In this document: positions 44,033 to 58,400 of the stretch, in pieces
Layout: every line of letters starts with the position of its first letter
How positions within the stretch are numbered: the first letter of the stretch is position 1
From: Symsagittifera roscoffensis
Taxonomy: Eukaryota; Xenacoelomorpha; Acoela; Convolutidae
DNA: 64,000 bases
Assembly (NCBI RefSeq): GCF_963678635.1
Contig: NC_087063.1
Coordinates: 15,817,006 to 15,881,005, forward strand
Direction of reading: 5' to 3'
Program-made: the position numbers and the translations under genes
Notes under the pieces: generated by a model
Seen by the model: the letters and a program-made list of their open reading frames with translations, nothing else
The model's database searches: none
What the model was told of the DNA's origin: nothing

Positions 44033-45048
44033 TATGCTTTTAATGTCTTCAGATTTAACCTATTTGAAATAGTTTTGCTCCGTTTGATGCTCTTCAAATT
44101 CTTAAGGTCCTGGTAAAAATAGTTTTGGGCGTCTATTAAGTCATTTTCCAGTGAAAATGGAACTGATGTATAGTTATCCCTGAATGATGATTTTGGCCCA
44201 ACTTGATTGCTTGACATTGAGACAAATTTCCACGTTTTCTTCAAATTGAACTTCATTAGCGACCATCACTGAAAGTTTTGCCCATTTTTTTTAGCATGCT
44301 GACGATTGTTTGTGTTGCATTGCGGCCTATGTTTCATCACAATTGTTTATTTTTTTTATAACTCTTCATTGATTACCTATGAAAAAATTTTACGCTGATA
44401 GTATTCGCTTTGGTTGTTCTTCCTAGGCTTCATTTTGATTCGAACTGTCAGTTTTCTCTATTCTTTTTGCTCTTCTCGCGTTTGACAAATTGTGTTGGAA
44501 TTTGTTTTGAAGATTTCATTTGGTTGATACTTATCCATGTCTGAGTATGTCTAACATATTACTGTAAGGGTTATTCTAACATATTACTGTAAGGGTTATT
44601 TGACTGTAGATTTTTAGTTTTCAGGTTGCGAAAACTAAAGTTTGGTTGCTTCGTTTTTCAAAAAAAGTCTTAGCTGTTTTTCTTTTTTACTGATTGACTT
44701 TCGTAAACTGCTGTTCCAGAAGTCTTTCAAGTCCCTGTATTTGGAGTTTTTAGATATGTTTTTGGGGTTCTGTAGCTGTGTTATTATAAATATTTTGAAG
44801 ACAGAATGTTTATAGTCCAACCGATGTATAGTTACCCCTGTCCGATTTTTTTTGGTCTTTGCATAAACAGATCGAGAAAATCGATCATTTGCTTTGAGAA
44901 AGCCAATTTGCCTGACGTGTAGCCTAATTTGCCTGAGATAATTATTTGCCCGAGATATAGCCTAGTTTGCCAGAGAGATAATTGTTTGTTTGACCTGAGT
45001 TTTTGTTTCGTTACTTGTCAGTTTGATTTCCGTCAATTGCACTTTAAG

Positions 45049-45538
45049 TTTTCCTGATTTAAGTTTGATTAACTTTGAGTTACGTTGCATACTGTTTTAT
45101 TTGCATAAGTTTGTTCTGATTGCTCTGTCATTTTTTGTTCTGTTTTTGTGTGCATATGAAAAATTTGATCAACAAGATGATGCCTTGAAAATTTAACCAA
45201 CCTTTTAATTTTATTGTGCTTTGTTTGGTAATCTTGAGAGTTTTTCTCCTCGAGGATAATAGAGGGCATCTATGTGCCCATTTTCCAATTAAGTTTTCCT
45301 GATTTAAGTTTGATTAACTTTGAGTTACGTTGCATACTGTTTTATTTGCATAAGTTTGTTCTGATTGCTCTGTCATTTTTTGTTCTGTTTTTGTGTGCAT
45401 ATGAAAAATTTGATCAACAAGATGATGCCTTGAAAATTTAACCAACCTTTTAATTTTATTGTGCTTTGTTTGGTAATCTTGAGAGTTTTTCTCCTCGAGG
45501 ATAATAGAGGGCATCTATGTGCCCATTTTCCAATTAAG
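45049..45538. repeat. 245-bp tandem duplication, private to duplication copy 2
   Basis: Two adjacent copies each begin with GTTTTCCTGATTTAAGTTTG. The second is essentially identical to the first. Absent at the matching place in copy 1 (about 40300-40560). Confidence 0.88.
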
Positions 45539-48008
45539 TTTAGAATATCAAATTTATTACTTGAATTCAACAAATGTATAGTTATCCCTGTCTAACTTTA
45601 TATGTTCAACTTCTATGCTTGTTCTTTAGTATGCATGACGCGTAGTTTAATTTTTGGTTGTTGGTGATTTTTTTTCTGGACGGCATTGATATGTTTCGTT
45701 CTCGTTGTTCTAAAAATTATGATATTTTTTCACGAAGGCGAAATGATGTGAAGTTACCCTGTCTGAATATTTTTGGCTGTTGAAACTGATGAGAGAAATT
45801 GATCTTTTGCGTATGTGCCTGACGTTTTATTTGCTTGAAAGTCTGTTTTGCTTGACTTTTTTCCAATTTTGTTATCTGTCAGTTTGTTTTCCGTCAATTG
45901 CACTTGTAGGTACTCTCGTTTTCTTTTGCTAATTTTTTGTTGTGATGATTGGTACCTCTTGTTGAGACAATCATTGAAACATTTACATTATTTTTTCGTT
46001 ATCTTCACGATGCAATTTTTGTGTTGCGTTGCAGGTGGTGCGAAAGCGTTTTGACCTTTGTTGCAACGAAACGATGTTATTAACTTGATGACTGATTTCT
46101 CTTGTTTGGTAAACTAGGAAAAGCCTTTGAGTATTTCGCTTCGAATGTTTTTCTTAATCTTCTATTTGGTTTGAACAGTATTTTTCTTCTATTCTCTTTG
46201 CTGTTCAGGTATTTGAAAACTTGTGATGATGAAAGTTTCCAAAAATTTCACTTGGCTGATAGGTATCCCTGTTTGATTATGTTTCGCTTTGCTTGAATAG
46301 ATAAAGAAAGTTCATCTTTTGCTTTGAGAAAGGCAACTTGTATCCCTGCTTTTTGGTCTACACGACTTATTGTATGGTTTCTTTATCTGGCAGTTTGACT
46401 TCTGTCGTTTGCACTTGTAGATTTTTCTTTTGCTACTGTTTATCTTGATGATTGATAACTCCTGTTTTATGAACATTGAACAACTTTGTTTACTGAATCA
46501 GTTGCATCAGATTGCTCCGTTTGATTCGCTGTTTTTAAATGAAAAGGCAATGTCATTTTTTCCATTTTTATGTGCGTTTGAAAAATGTGATGACCAAAGC
46601 TTCAAAGAATCAACCAATTTTTTTAGAATTCTGCTCCTGTTGATGCTCATTAGATTTTTTTAAACTCGTCGAAGTTTTTTGGTGTCTACATTCCCATTTC
46701 CTGAAACCTCTATGAGAAAATGATGCCTTGAATTCAACTGATGTATAGTTATCCCTGTCTGATTAATTTCAGCTTTGCTGAAACAGAAAAAATTCAATTT
46801 TTTTGCTTTGAGAAAGATAAATTATGTGCCTGGCCTTTAGTTTGCTGGTCAATTGTGTATGAGTGAAATTAATGATTGATTTTTTTAATCGGCCAGTTTG
46901 TTTTTTTAAATTGCGCACTTAATTTTTATCGTTAATCCAATTGCTGTTTCTTCATCTTAATGATTGATGGGGTTTGTTTGGCTTAAATTGAACATTTTTT
47001 ATACTGAATCAGTTGCATCAGTTTGATCCTTATGCTTTGCAATTTTTGACTCGAAAAAGATACTGCGTATTTTCTATTTTAATGTGCATTTGAAAAATTA
47101 TGATGCACCAATCTTTGAATAATCGACCAATTTTTATTTTTTTTTCGCTCCTGTTGATGGTTTTTTCTCATTTCCAGGAAAGTGTATGTCGACAAATTGA
47201 GTATGTGGCCGATTTAAAGCTTGACATTCAACCTCTGCCATTTAGTTTAGTCTCGACTTCTTTTCTTCAAATTGATCTTCTTCGAGACAATCTTGAAAAA
47301 CTGACATTTTTTCGTTAAAAACAAGATGCTATATTTGTGTTGCGTTGCAGGTGGTGCGAAGTTGTTTTGGCCTTTGTTGCAACGAAGTTATTTTATTTAT
47401 TTGATAACTGATACCTCTTGTTTGATAAACTATTGAAAACCTTGTATATTGAGATAACTCGCTTTAATTGTTTTTCATAAGCTTCACTTTGGTTTACGCA
47501 GTATTTTTCTGCTGTTCTCTTTGCTGTTTTTATTTGAAAAGTTGTGATGATGACAATTTTCGAAGATTTCACCTGATTGATAGTTATCCCTGTCTGATTA
47601 TGTTTGGCTTTGCTCGAACAGATAAAGAAAGTCCATCTTTTGCTTTGAGAAAGTCAACTTGTGTCTTTGGATTTTAGTCTGCCTGACAATATTGTATGGT
47701 TGGCCTGATTTTTTTGTCTTTCAGTTTGATATCTGTCGTTTGCACTTGTTTTTATGTCTTTTGCTATCTGTTTATCTTGATGATTGATATCTCTTGCTTG
47801 ATAAAGCTTGAACAAATTTTATACTGAATCAGTTACATCAGATTGCTCCATTTGCTTTGCCTTTTCGTTATGAAAGGACTATGTTATTCCATTTTGATGT
47901 GCATTTGAAAAATATGATGAACAAAGGTTAGAAGAATCAACCAATTTTTCCTTAAAATTCTGCCCCAATTGATGCTCATGAGACTTTTTTTAACTCGTCT
48001 CTTTTTTT

Positions 48009-49490
48009 TGGTGTCTACATCCCCATTTCCTGGAAAGTTTGTGATGACCAAATAATTCCTTGATTTCAACTGATGTATAGTTATCCCTGTCTGATTAATT
48101 TCGGCTTCGCTGAAACAACAATATTCTTTTTTTTGAGAAAGTCATTTTTTTGTGCCTGGCATTTAGTCGCACTTCAAAAATGTTTGGTTGATCTTTCTAG
48201 TAAAATATTCTTCTGTCAGTTTGGCTTCCTCAATTGCAACGGTGTTTTTTTCCTTATATTGCTTCGCTTTTTTTGTTATGAAAAGGCTATGTATTTTCAT
48301 TTTAATGTGCTTTTAAAAATGTGATGAACAAGCTTTGAAGAATCAACCAATTTTTTATTATAATTCAGCCCCAATGGATGTTCATGAGATTTTTTTCAAC
48401 TCGTCTCGTTTTTTTTGGTGCCTACATTCCCATTTCCTGGAAATTGTGCGATGACAAAATGATTCCTTGAGTTCAACTGATCTATGGTTATCCCTGTATG
48501 ATTAATTTCATCTTTGCTGAAACAAAAAATTCTTTTTTGAGGAAGTCACTTTTTGTTCTTGGCCTTTAGCCGCACTTCACAAGTGTTTGGTTGATCTTTC
48601 TAGATGGTCGTTTATCTGTCAGTTTAGATTCCTCATTTCTACCGGTGTTTTTCCTGACTTTTAATTGCTGTCTTTTTATCTTGATGGTTGATATTATGTG
48701 TTTGGTTATTATTGAGCAACCTTTGTATGCTGAATTAGTTGCATGAATCAGTTTGCTCCGTTCCGTCTGTTTGGTTTTTAAATTTAATTTTGAAAAGTTT
48801 AATTTGTCTTTCCATTTCAATGTGCGTCTAGAAAAAGTGATTCGAATTGTGATTTGAATATTGAATTACTTTTTCGTTTTTTGCTATCTGTTCATCTTGA
48901 TTAATGATACCTCTTGTTAGAACAATTTTGTATACTGAATTAGTTCCATCAGATTGCTCCATTTGCTTCGCTTTTTTTTATGAAAAGGCTATGTATTTCC
49001 ATTTTAATGTGCATTTGAAAAATGTGATTAACTAAGCTTTGATGAATCAACCAATTTTTCATTACAATTCTGCCACAACTGATGCTCTTGAGACGTTTTT
49101 TCAAATGGTCTCGTTTTTTTTGGTGTTTACATTCCCATTTCCTGGGAAGTGTGTGATGAGAAAATGATTCCTTGATTTCAACTGATGTATAGTTATCCCT
49201 GTCTGATAATTTTCGGCTTTGCTGAAACAAAAATATTCTTTTTTTGAGAAAGTCACTTTTTGTGCCTGGCCTTTAGTCGCACTTGAAAAATGTTTGGTTG
49301 ATCTTTCTAGTTGAAAGTTTATCTGTCAGTTTGGCTTCCTCAATTGCGCTGTTAATTTTTATCGTTAACCCAATTGCTGTTTGTTCCTTTTAATGATTGA
49401 TAAGGTTTGTTTGGCTAACATTGAACAATTTTTATACTGAATCAATTGCATGAGTTCAACTGCAATTGCATGAGTTCAACCTAACCCATG
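48009..49490. repeat. Transition zone of mixed monomers
   Basis: Diverged single monomers connecting the 5-kb duplication to the 1.47-kb repeats, including a short local duplication (TTGCATGAGTTCAACT twice near 49450-49500). No gene. Confidence 0.6.
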
Positions 49491-52400
49491 AGTTCAACTG
49501 ATAAATAGTTATCCCTGTCTGATTAGTTTTGGACCGGCTGAAACAGAAAAAAATCGATCTGCTTGAAGAAAATCAACTTTTAGGCATGGCATATGGTCGA
49601 ACTTCAAAAGTGTATGGTTGAACTTCATAATAGATTTTTTATCTGTCAGTTTGGTTTACTCAATTGCACTAGTAGTTTTTTTGTCCGTTTGTGTTGATGA
49701 TCGATAACATTTGTTTGGGTAGCAACTTTGTATATTAAATCAATTTCATCACTTTGCTCGCTTTTGCTTTGCAGTTTTTCTTTCGGTATTTAAGAAAACT
49801 TCGTGTTTTCTTTAATGTGCCTTCGAAAAATTATGACGATGAAAGCTTTGAATCTTTAACCAACTTTTTTGTCCTCTAATTGATGCTCATAGGCAATTCT
49901 AAGATCCTAATAGATATTTATTGGGCGTTGTCCCGTTTCCAGGAAAAGTTATGAATAAAAAATGATTGGTTGCTATCAACTGAGGTATTTTTATCCCTAT
50001 CTGAATCTTTTTGGCCATCTTGTGTGGTGGACAGTTAGTTGACTTTCCACGTTTTCTTTTGATTGGACTTTTTTGACACTGATTTTTCTTACTTGATGAA
50101 TGATACCTCTTGTTTGTTTAGCAATTAAAATCCTTGTATAATGAAATCAATCTGTTTGATTGTTTTTCTTAAGTTTGTTTTAACTCCAACGTGTTTTTCT
50201 TCTATTCTTTTCGCAGTAGATGTATTTGAAAAGTTGTTAGTTGCGAACATTTCCACTAATTGATAGTTATCCCTCTGATTATTTTTGGCCATCGTGTATT
50301 GGACAGCTATTTAAATTTCCGAATTTTCTTCAAATTGAACTTCATTCGAAACAGTCACTGGAAAATTGATTCTTTTTTAATCATGCTCACGATTCTTTGT
50401 GTTGCATCGCAATAAGTGCGATTTCAGTTTGGCCTATTTCCACAAATTGATTCATTTTATTTGATGACTGATACCTCTTGTTTGATTAACAATGAAAAAC
50501 CTTTTATACTGAGATCATTCGGTTTGACTTTTTCTAAAGCGTCATTTTGATTCGAGTAGTTTTTTTGTTCTATTCTTTTTGCTGTACACGTACTTGAAAA
50601 ATTGTGATTTTCAAAGATTACACCTGAATGATAGTTATCTCTGTCTGGTTATTTTTGGCTTCGCTTGAACAGAGGAAGAAGTTCGATCTTTTGTTTTGAG
50701 AAAGTCTACTGGTATCCCTGGAATTTAGTCTTACTGTTAAGCTTATATAACTGGTATTCCTTACTGATTTCTTCATCTGTCAATGTGATTTCGGTCGTTT
50801 GCCCTTGTTGGTGTGTCTTTTTGTTTTCTTTTGCTATCTATTTATTTTGATGATTGATATTTCTTGTTTGATTAACATTGAATGATTAACGTGTTCTTTT
50901 TTGGCATCGATTTTTCTGTCTCCAAAAATGTGTATGATGACAAAAAAGATTCCTTGAATTCAACTGATGTATAGTTATCCCTGTCTGATTAGTTTTGGAC
51001 CGGCTGAAACAGAAAAAAATCGATCTGCTTGAAGAAAATCAACTTTTGGGCATGGCATATGGCCGCACTTCAAAAGTGTATGGTTGAACTTCATAATAGA
51101 TTTTTTATCTGTCAGTTTGGTTTACTCAATTGCACTAGTAGTTTTTTTGTCCGTTTGTGTTGATGATCGATAACATTTGTTTGGGTAGCAACTTTGTATA
51201 TTAAATCAATTTCATCACTTTGCTCGCTTTTGCTTTGCAGTTTTTCTTTCGGTATTTAAGAAAACTTCGTGTTTTCTTTAATGTGCCTTAGAAAAATTAT
51301 GACGATGAAAGCTTTGAATCTTCAACCAATTTTTTTTGTCCTCTAATTGATGCTCATAGGCAATTCTAAGGTCCTAATAGATATTTATTGGGCGTTGTCC
51401 CATTTCCAGGAAAAGTTATGAATAAAAAACGATTAGTTGCTATCACTTGAGGTATTTTTATCCCTATCTGAATCTTTTTGGCCATCTTGTGTGGTGGACA
51501 GTTAGTTGACTTTCCACGTTTTCTTTTGATTGGACTTTTTTGACACTGATTTTTCTTACTTGATGAATGATACCTCTTGTTTGTTTAGCAATTAAAATCC
51601 TTGTATATTGAAATCAATCTGTTTGATTGTTTTTCTTAAGTTTGTTTTAACTCCAACGTGTTTTTCTTCTATTCTTTTCGCAGTAGATGTATTTGAAAAG
51701 TTGTTAGTTGCGAACATTTCCACTAATTGATAGTTATCCCTCTGATTATTTTTGGCCATCGTGTATGGTGGACAGCTATTTAAATTTCCGAATTTTCTTC
51801 AAATTGAACTTCATTCGAAACAGTCACTGGAAAATTGATTCTTTTTTAATCATGCTCACGATTCTTTGTGTTGCATCGCAATAAGTGCGATTTCAGTTTG
51901 GCCTGTTTCCACAAATTGATTCATTTTACTTGTTGACTGATACCTCTTGTTTGATTAACAATGAAAAACCTTTTATACTGAGATCATTCGGTTAGACTTT
52001 TTCTAAAGCGTCACTTTGATTCGAGTAGTTTTTTTGTTCTATTCTTTTTGCTGTACACGTACTTGAAAAATTGTGATTATCAAAGATTACACCTGAATGA
52101 TAGTTATCTCTGTCTGGTTATTTTTGGCTTCGCTTGAACAGAGGAAGAAGTTCGATCTTTTGTTTTGAGAAAGTCTACTGGTATCCCTGGAATTTAGTCT
52201 TACTGTTAAGCTTATATAACTGGTATTCCTTACTGATTTCTTCATCTGTCAATGTGACTTCGGTCGTTTGCACTTGTTGGTGTGTCTTTTTGTTTTCTTT
52301 TGCTATCTATTTATTTTGATGATTGATATTTCTTGTTTGATTAACATTGAATGATTAACGTGTTCTTTTTTGGCATCGATTTTTCTGTCTCCAAAAATGT

Positions 52401-55400
52401 GTATGATGACAAAAAAGATTACTTGAATTCAACTGATGTATAGTTATCCCTGTCTGATCATTTTTGGCCCTGCTGAAAGAGAAAAAAAATCGATCTGCTT
52501 AAAGAAAATCAACTTTTGTGCATGACATATAGTCGCTTTTCAAAAGTGTATGGTTGAACTTCATAATAGATTTTTTATCTGTCAGTTTGGTTTACTCAAT
52601 TGCACTAGCAGTTTTTTTGTCCGTTTGTGTTGATGATCGATAACATTTTTTGGCTAATGTTCAGCAATTTTGTATAGTAAATCAATTGCATGACTTTGCT
52701 CGCGTTTGCGTTGCAGTTTTTTTTTCGTTATGTAATGAAAATTTCGTGTTTTCTTTAGTGAGCCTTTGAAAAATCATGGCGATGAAAGCTTTGAATCTTC
52801 AAACAATTTTTTTGTTCCAGTTGATGCTCATGGGCAATTCTAAGGTCCTAATAGGTGTTTATTGGGCGTTTTTCCCATTTCCAGGAAAATTATGAAAAAT
52901 GATTAATTGCTATCAATTGAGGTTGATTTATCCCTATCTGAATCTTTTCAGCCATCCTGTGTTGTGGACAGCTAGGTAAATTTCCACGTTTCCTTTTAAT
53001 TGAACTTTTTTTCGACAATTTCTTTCTTGATTTTTCTTACTTGATGACTGATACCACTTTTTTTTTGTTAGCAATTAAAAACATTTTAGAATGAAGTTAA
53101 TCTGTTTGCTTGTTTTCTTAAGTTTCAATTTAATTCGAACTCATTTTTCTTCTATTCTCTTTTGCAGTACATGTATTTGAAAAGTTGTTATTTGCAAACA
53201 TTTCACCTAATTGATAGTTATCCCTGTCTGATTGTTTTTGGCCATCGTGTATGGTGGACAGTTAATTAAATTTCCGCGTTTTCTCCAAATTGAATTACAT
53301 GCAAAACAGTCATTGGAAAATTAATTAGTTTTTCAACATATTCATGATTGTTTGTGTTGCATCGCAATTAGTGCGATTTCAATTTGGCCTCTGTTTCCAC
53401 AAAATGATTCAATTTACTTGATGACTGATACCTCTTGTTTGATTAACAATGAATAACCTTTTATACTGAGATCATTTGATTTGACTTTTTCATAAGCTTC
53501 ACTTTGGTTCGAGTAGTTTTTTGTCTTCTATTCTCTTTGCTGTACACGTATTTGAAAAGTTGTGACTTTCGGAGATATCACCTTATTGATAGTTATCGCT
53601 GTCTGGTTATTTTTGGCTTCGCTTGAACAGAGGAAGAAGTTCGATCTTTTGTTTTGAGAAAGTCTACTGGTATCCCTGGAATTTAGTCTTACTGTTAAGC
53701 TTATATAACTGGTATTCCTTACTGATTTCTTCATCAGTCAATGTGATGTCGGTTGTTTGCACTTGTTGGTTTGTCTTTTTGTTTTTTTTTTGCTATCTGT
53801 TTATCTTGATGACTGATATCTCTTGTTTGATTATCATTGAAGGATTAATGTGTTGTTTTCGCGTCTATTTTCCTATTTTTAGAAATGTGAGTGATGACAA
53901 AAAAGATTTCATGATTTCAACTGATATATAGTTATCCCTGTCTGATTAATTTTGGCCCGGCTGAAACAGAAAAAAAATCGATCTGCTTAAAGAAAATCAA
54001 TTGTTGTGCATGGCTTATAGTCGCACTTCAAAAGTGTATGTTTGAACTTTATAATTGGTTTTTTATCTGTCAGTTTGGTTTCCTCAATTGCACTGGTAAT
54101 TTTCTTGTCCGATTGTCTTGATGATCGATAACATTTTTTGGTTACGTTCAGCAACTTTGTATAGTAAATCAATTGCATGACTTTGCTGGCATTTGCTTCG
54201 CAGTTGTCTTTTCGTTATGTAAAGAAAACTTCGTGTTTTTTTTAGTGTGCCTTCGAAGAATCATGGCGATGAAAGCTTTGAAGCTTCAATCAATTTTTTT
54301 GCTGCAATTGATGCTCATGGGCAATTCTATGGTCCTAATAGATATTTATTGGGCGTTTTCCCATTTCCAGGAAAAATTATGAAGAAAAATGATTATTGGC
54401 TATCAATTGAGGTTGATTTGTCCCTATCTGAATCTTTTTGGCTATCTTGTGTGGTGGACTGTTATTCAAATTTCCACGTTTTCTCTTAATTGAATTTTTT
54501 TCGACAATGATTTTTCCTACTTGATGAATGATCCCTCTTATTTGTTTAGCTATTAAACACGTTGTATAATGAAATTAATCTGTTTGATTGATTCTCTTGA
54601 GTTTCAATTTAATTGCAACTTTTTTTTCTATTTTTTTTTGCAGTAGATGTATTTGAAAAGTTGTTATTTGAGAACATGTCACATAATTGATAGTTATCCC
54701 TCTTGGCTAATTTTTGGCCATCTTGTATGGTGGATACTTAGTTAAATTCCCGAATTTTCTTCAAATTGAACTTCATTCGAAACGGTCATTGGAAAATTGA
54801 TTCGTTTTTCAACATGCTCACAATTGTTTGTGTTGCATGGCATTTAGTGCGATTTCAGTTTGGCCTCTTTTTCCACAAAATTGATCATTTTACTTGATGA
54901 CCGATACCTCTTGTTTGATTAACATTAAATAACCTTTTATACTGAGATCATTTGATTTGACTTTTTCGTAAGCTTCACTTTGGTTCGAGTAGTTTTTTTT
55001 TCTTCTATTCTCTTTGCTGTACACGTATTTGAAAAGTTGTGACTTTCGGAGATATCACCTTATTGATAGTTATCGCTGTCAGGTTCTTTTTGGCTTGGCT
55101 TGAACAGAGAAAGAAATTCGATCTTTTGCCTTGAGAAATTCGACTGGTATCCCTGGAATTTAGTCTGCCTGTTAAACTCATATAGTTCGTATTCATTACT
55201 GATTTTTTCATCTGTCAGTGTGATGTCGGTCGTTTGCACTTGTTGCTTTGTCTTTTTATTTTTTTTGCTATCTGTTTATCTTGATGATTGATACCTCTTG
55301 TTTGATGAACATTGAATGATTAATGTGTTCTTTTCGCGTCTGTTTTCCTATTTTTAGAAATGTGAGTGATGATAAAATTATTCCATGAATTCAACTGATA

Positions 55401-58400
55401 TATAGTTATCCCTGTCTGATTAATTTTGGCCCGGCTCAAACTGAAAAAAAAAATCGATCTGCTTAAATAAAATCAACTTTTGTGCATGGCATATAGTCGC
55501 ACTACAAAAGTGTATATTTGAACGTCATAATTGTTTTTTTTATCTGTCAGTTTGGTTTCCTCAATTGCACTGGTAATTTTTTTGTCCGATTGTCTTGATG
55601 ATCGATAACATTTTTTTGGTTAATGTTCAGCAACTTTGCATAGTAAATCAATTGCTTGACTTTGCTGGCGTTTGCTTTGCAGTTGTCTTTTCGTTGTGTA
55701 AGGAAAACTTCGTGTTTTTTTAGTGTGCCTTTGAAAAATCATTGCGATGAAAGCTTTGAAGCTTCAATCAATTTTTTTTGCTCCAATTGATGCTCATGGG
55801 CAATTCTAAGGTCGTAATAGATATTTATTGGGCGTTTTCCCATTTCCAGGAAAATTTATGAAGAAAAATGATTATTTGCTATCAATTGAGGTTGATTTGT
55901 CCCTATCTGAATCTTTATCTTTTTGGCTATCTTGTGTGGTAGACTGTTATTCAAATTTCCACGTTTTCTTTTAATTGAACTTTTTTCGACAATGATTTTT
56001 CCTACTTGATGAATGATCCCTCTTGTTTGTTTAGCTATTAAACACGTTGTATAATGAAATTAATCTGTTTGAATGAATCTCTTTAGTTTCAATTTAATTG
56101 CAACATTTTTTCTATTTTTTTTTAGTACATGTATTTGAAAAATTGTTATTTGCAAACATTTCATCTAATTGATAGTTATCCCTGTCTGATTGTTTTTGGC
56201 CATCGTGTATGGTGGACAGTAAGGTAAATTTTCGAATTTTCTTCAAATTGAACTTCATTCGAGACAGTCATTGGAAAATTGATTCGTTTTTCAACATGCT
56301 CACAATTGTTTGTGTTGCATCGCAATTAGTGCGATTTCAGTTTGGCCTCTGTTTCCACAAAATTGTTCATTTTACTTGATGACTGATACCTCTTGTTTGA
56401 TTAACAATGAATAACCTTTTATACTGAGATCATTTGATTTGACTTTTTCATAAGCTTCACTTTGGTTCGAGTAGTTTTTTGTCTTCTTTTCTCTTTGCTG
56501 TACACGTATTTGAAAAGTTGTGACTTTCGGAGATATCACCTTATTGATAGTTATCGCTGTTTGGTTATTTTTGGCTTGGCTTGAACAGAGAAAGAAATTC
56601 GATCTTTTGCCTTGAGAAATTCGACTGGTATCCCTGGAATTTAGTCTGCCTGTTAAACTTTTATAGTTGGTATTCATTACTGATTTTTTCATCTGTCAGT
56701 GTGATGTCGGTCGTTTGCACTTGTTGCTTTGTCCTTTTATTTTTTTTGCTATCTGTTTATTTTGATGATTGATACCTCTTGTTTGATGAACATTGAATGA
56801 TTAATGTGTTCTTTTCGCGTCAGTTTTCGTATTTTTAGAAATGTGAGTGATGATAAAAATATTCCATGAATTCAACTGATATATAGTTGTCCCTGTCTGA
56901 TTAAATTTGGCCCGGCTCAAACTGAAAAAAAAAATCGATCTGCTTAAAGAAAATCAACTTTTGTGCATGGCATATAGTCGCACTACAAAAGTGTATATTT
57001 GAACGTCATAATTGATTTTTTTATCTGTCAGTTTGGTTTCCTCAATTGCACTGGTAATTTTTTTGTCCGATTGTCTTGATGATCGATAACATTTTTTTGG
57101 TTAATGCTCAGCAACTTTGCGTAGTAAATCAATTGCATGACTTTGCTGGCGTTTGCTTTGCAGTTGTCTTTTCGTTATGCAAAGGAAACTTCGTGTTTTT
57201 TAGTGTGCCTTTGAAAAATCATGGCGATGAAAGCTTTGAAGCTTCAATCAATTTTTTTTGCTCCAATTGATGCTCATGGGCAATTCTAAGGTCCTAATAG
57301 ATATTTATTGGGCGTTTTCCCATTTCCAGGAAAAGTTATGAAGAAAAATGATTATTTGCTATCAATTGAGGTTGATTTGTCCCTATCTGAATCTTTTTGG
57401 CTATCTTGTGTGGTAGTCTGTTATTCAAATTTCCACGTTTTCTTCTAATTGAACTTTTTTCGACAATGATTTTTCCTACTTGATGAATGATTCCTCCTGT
57501 TTGTTTAGCTATTAAACACGTTGTATAATGAAATTATTCTGTTTGATTGAATCTCTTAAGTTTCAATTTAATTGCAACATTTTTTCTATTTTTTTTCAGT
57601 ACATGTATTTGAAAAGTTGTTATTTGCAAACATTTCATCTAATTGATAGTTATCCCTGTCTGATTGTTTTTGGCCATCGTGTCTGGTGGACAGTAAGGTA
57701 AATTTCCGAATTTTCTTCAAATTGAACTTCATTCGAGACAGTCATTGGAAAATTGATTCGTTTTTCAACATGCTCACAATTGTTTGTGTTGCATCGCAAT
57801 TAGTGCGATTTCAGTTTGGCCTCTGTTTCCACAAAATTATTCATTTTACTTGATGACTGATACCTCTTGTTTGATTAACAATGAATAACCTTTTATACTG
57901 AGATCATCTGATTCGACTTTTTCTTAAGCTTCACTTTGGTGCGAGTAGCTTTTTTTCTTCTATTCTCTTTGCTGTACACGTATTTGAAAAGTTGTGATTT
58001 TCGAAGATATCACCTGATTGATAAGTATCTCTGTCTGGTTTTTTTGGCTTGGCTTGAACGGAGAAAGAAATTCGATCTTTTGCCTTGAGAAAGTCGACTG
58101 GTATTCCTGGAATTTATTCTGCCTGTTAAACTTATATAGTTGGTATTCATTACTGATTTTTTCATCTGTCAGTGTGATGTCGGTCGTTTGCACTTGTTGC
58201 TTTGTCTTTTTATTTTTTTTGCTATCTGTTTATTTTGATGATTGATACCTCTTGTTTGATGAACATTGAATGATTAATGTGTTCTTATCGCGTCTGTTTT
58301 CCTATTTTTAGAAATGTGAGTGATGATAAAAATATTCCATGAATTCAACTGATATATAGTTATCCCTGTCTGATAAATTTTGGCCCGGCTCAAACTGAAA

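Larger units (their letters stand above)
43011..48008. repeat. Tandem segmental duplication, copy 2 (4998 bp)
   Basis: Same as copy 1 plus one T near 44288, a 25-bp tandem duplication near 44550-44600 and a 245-bp tandem duplication at 45049-45538. These three account exactly for the 271-bp length difference. Confidence 0.9.
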
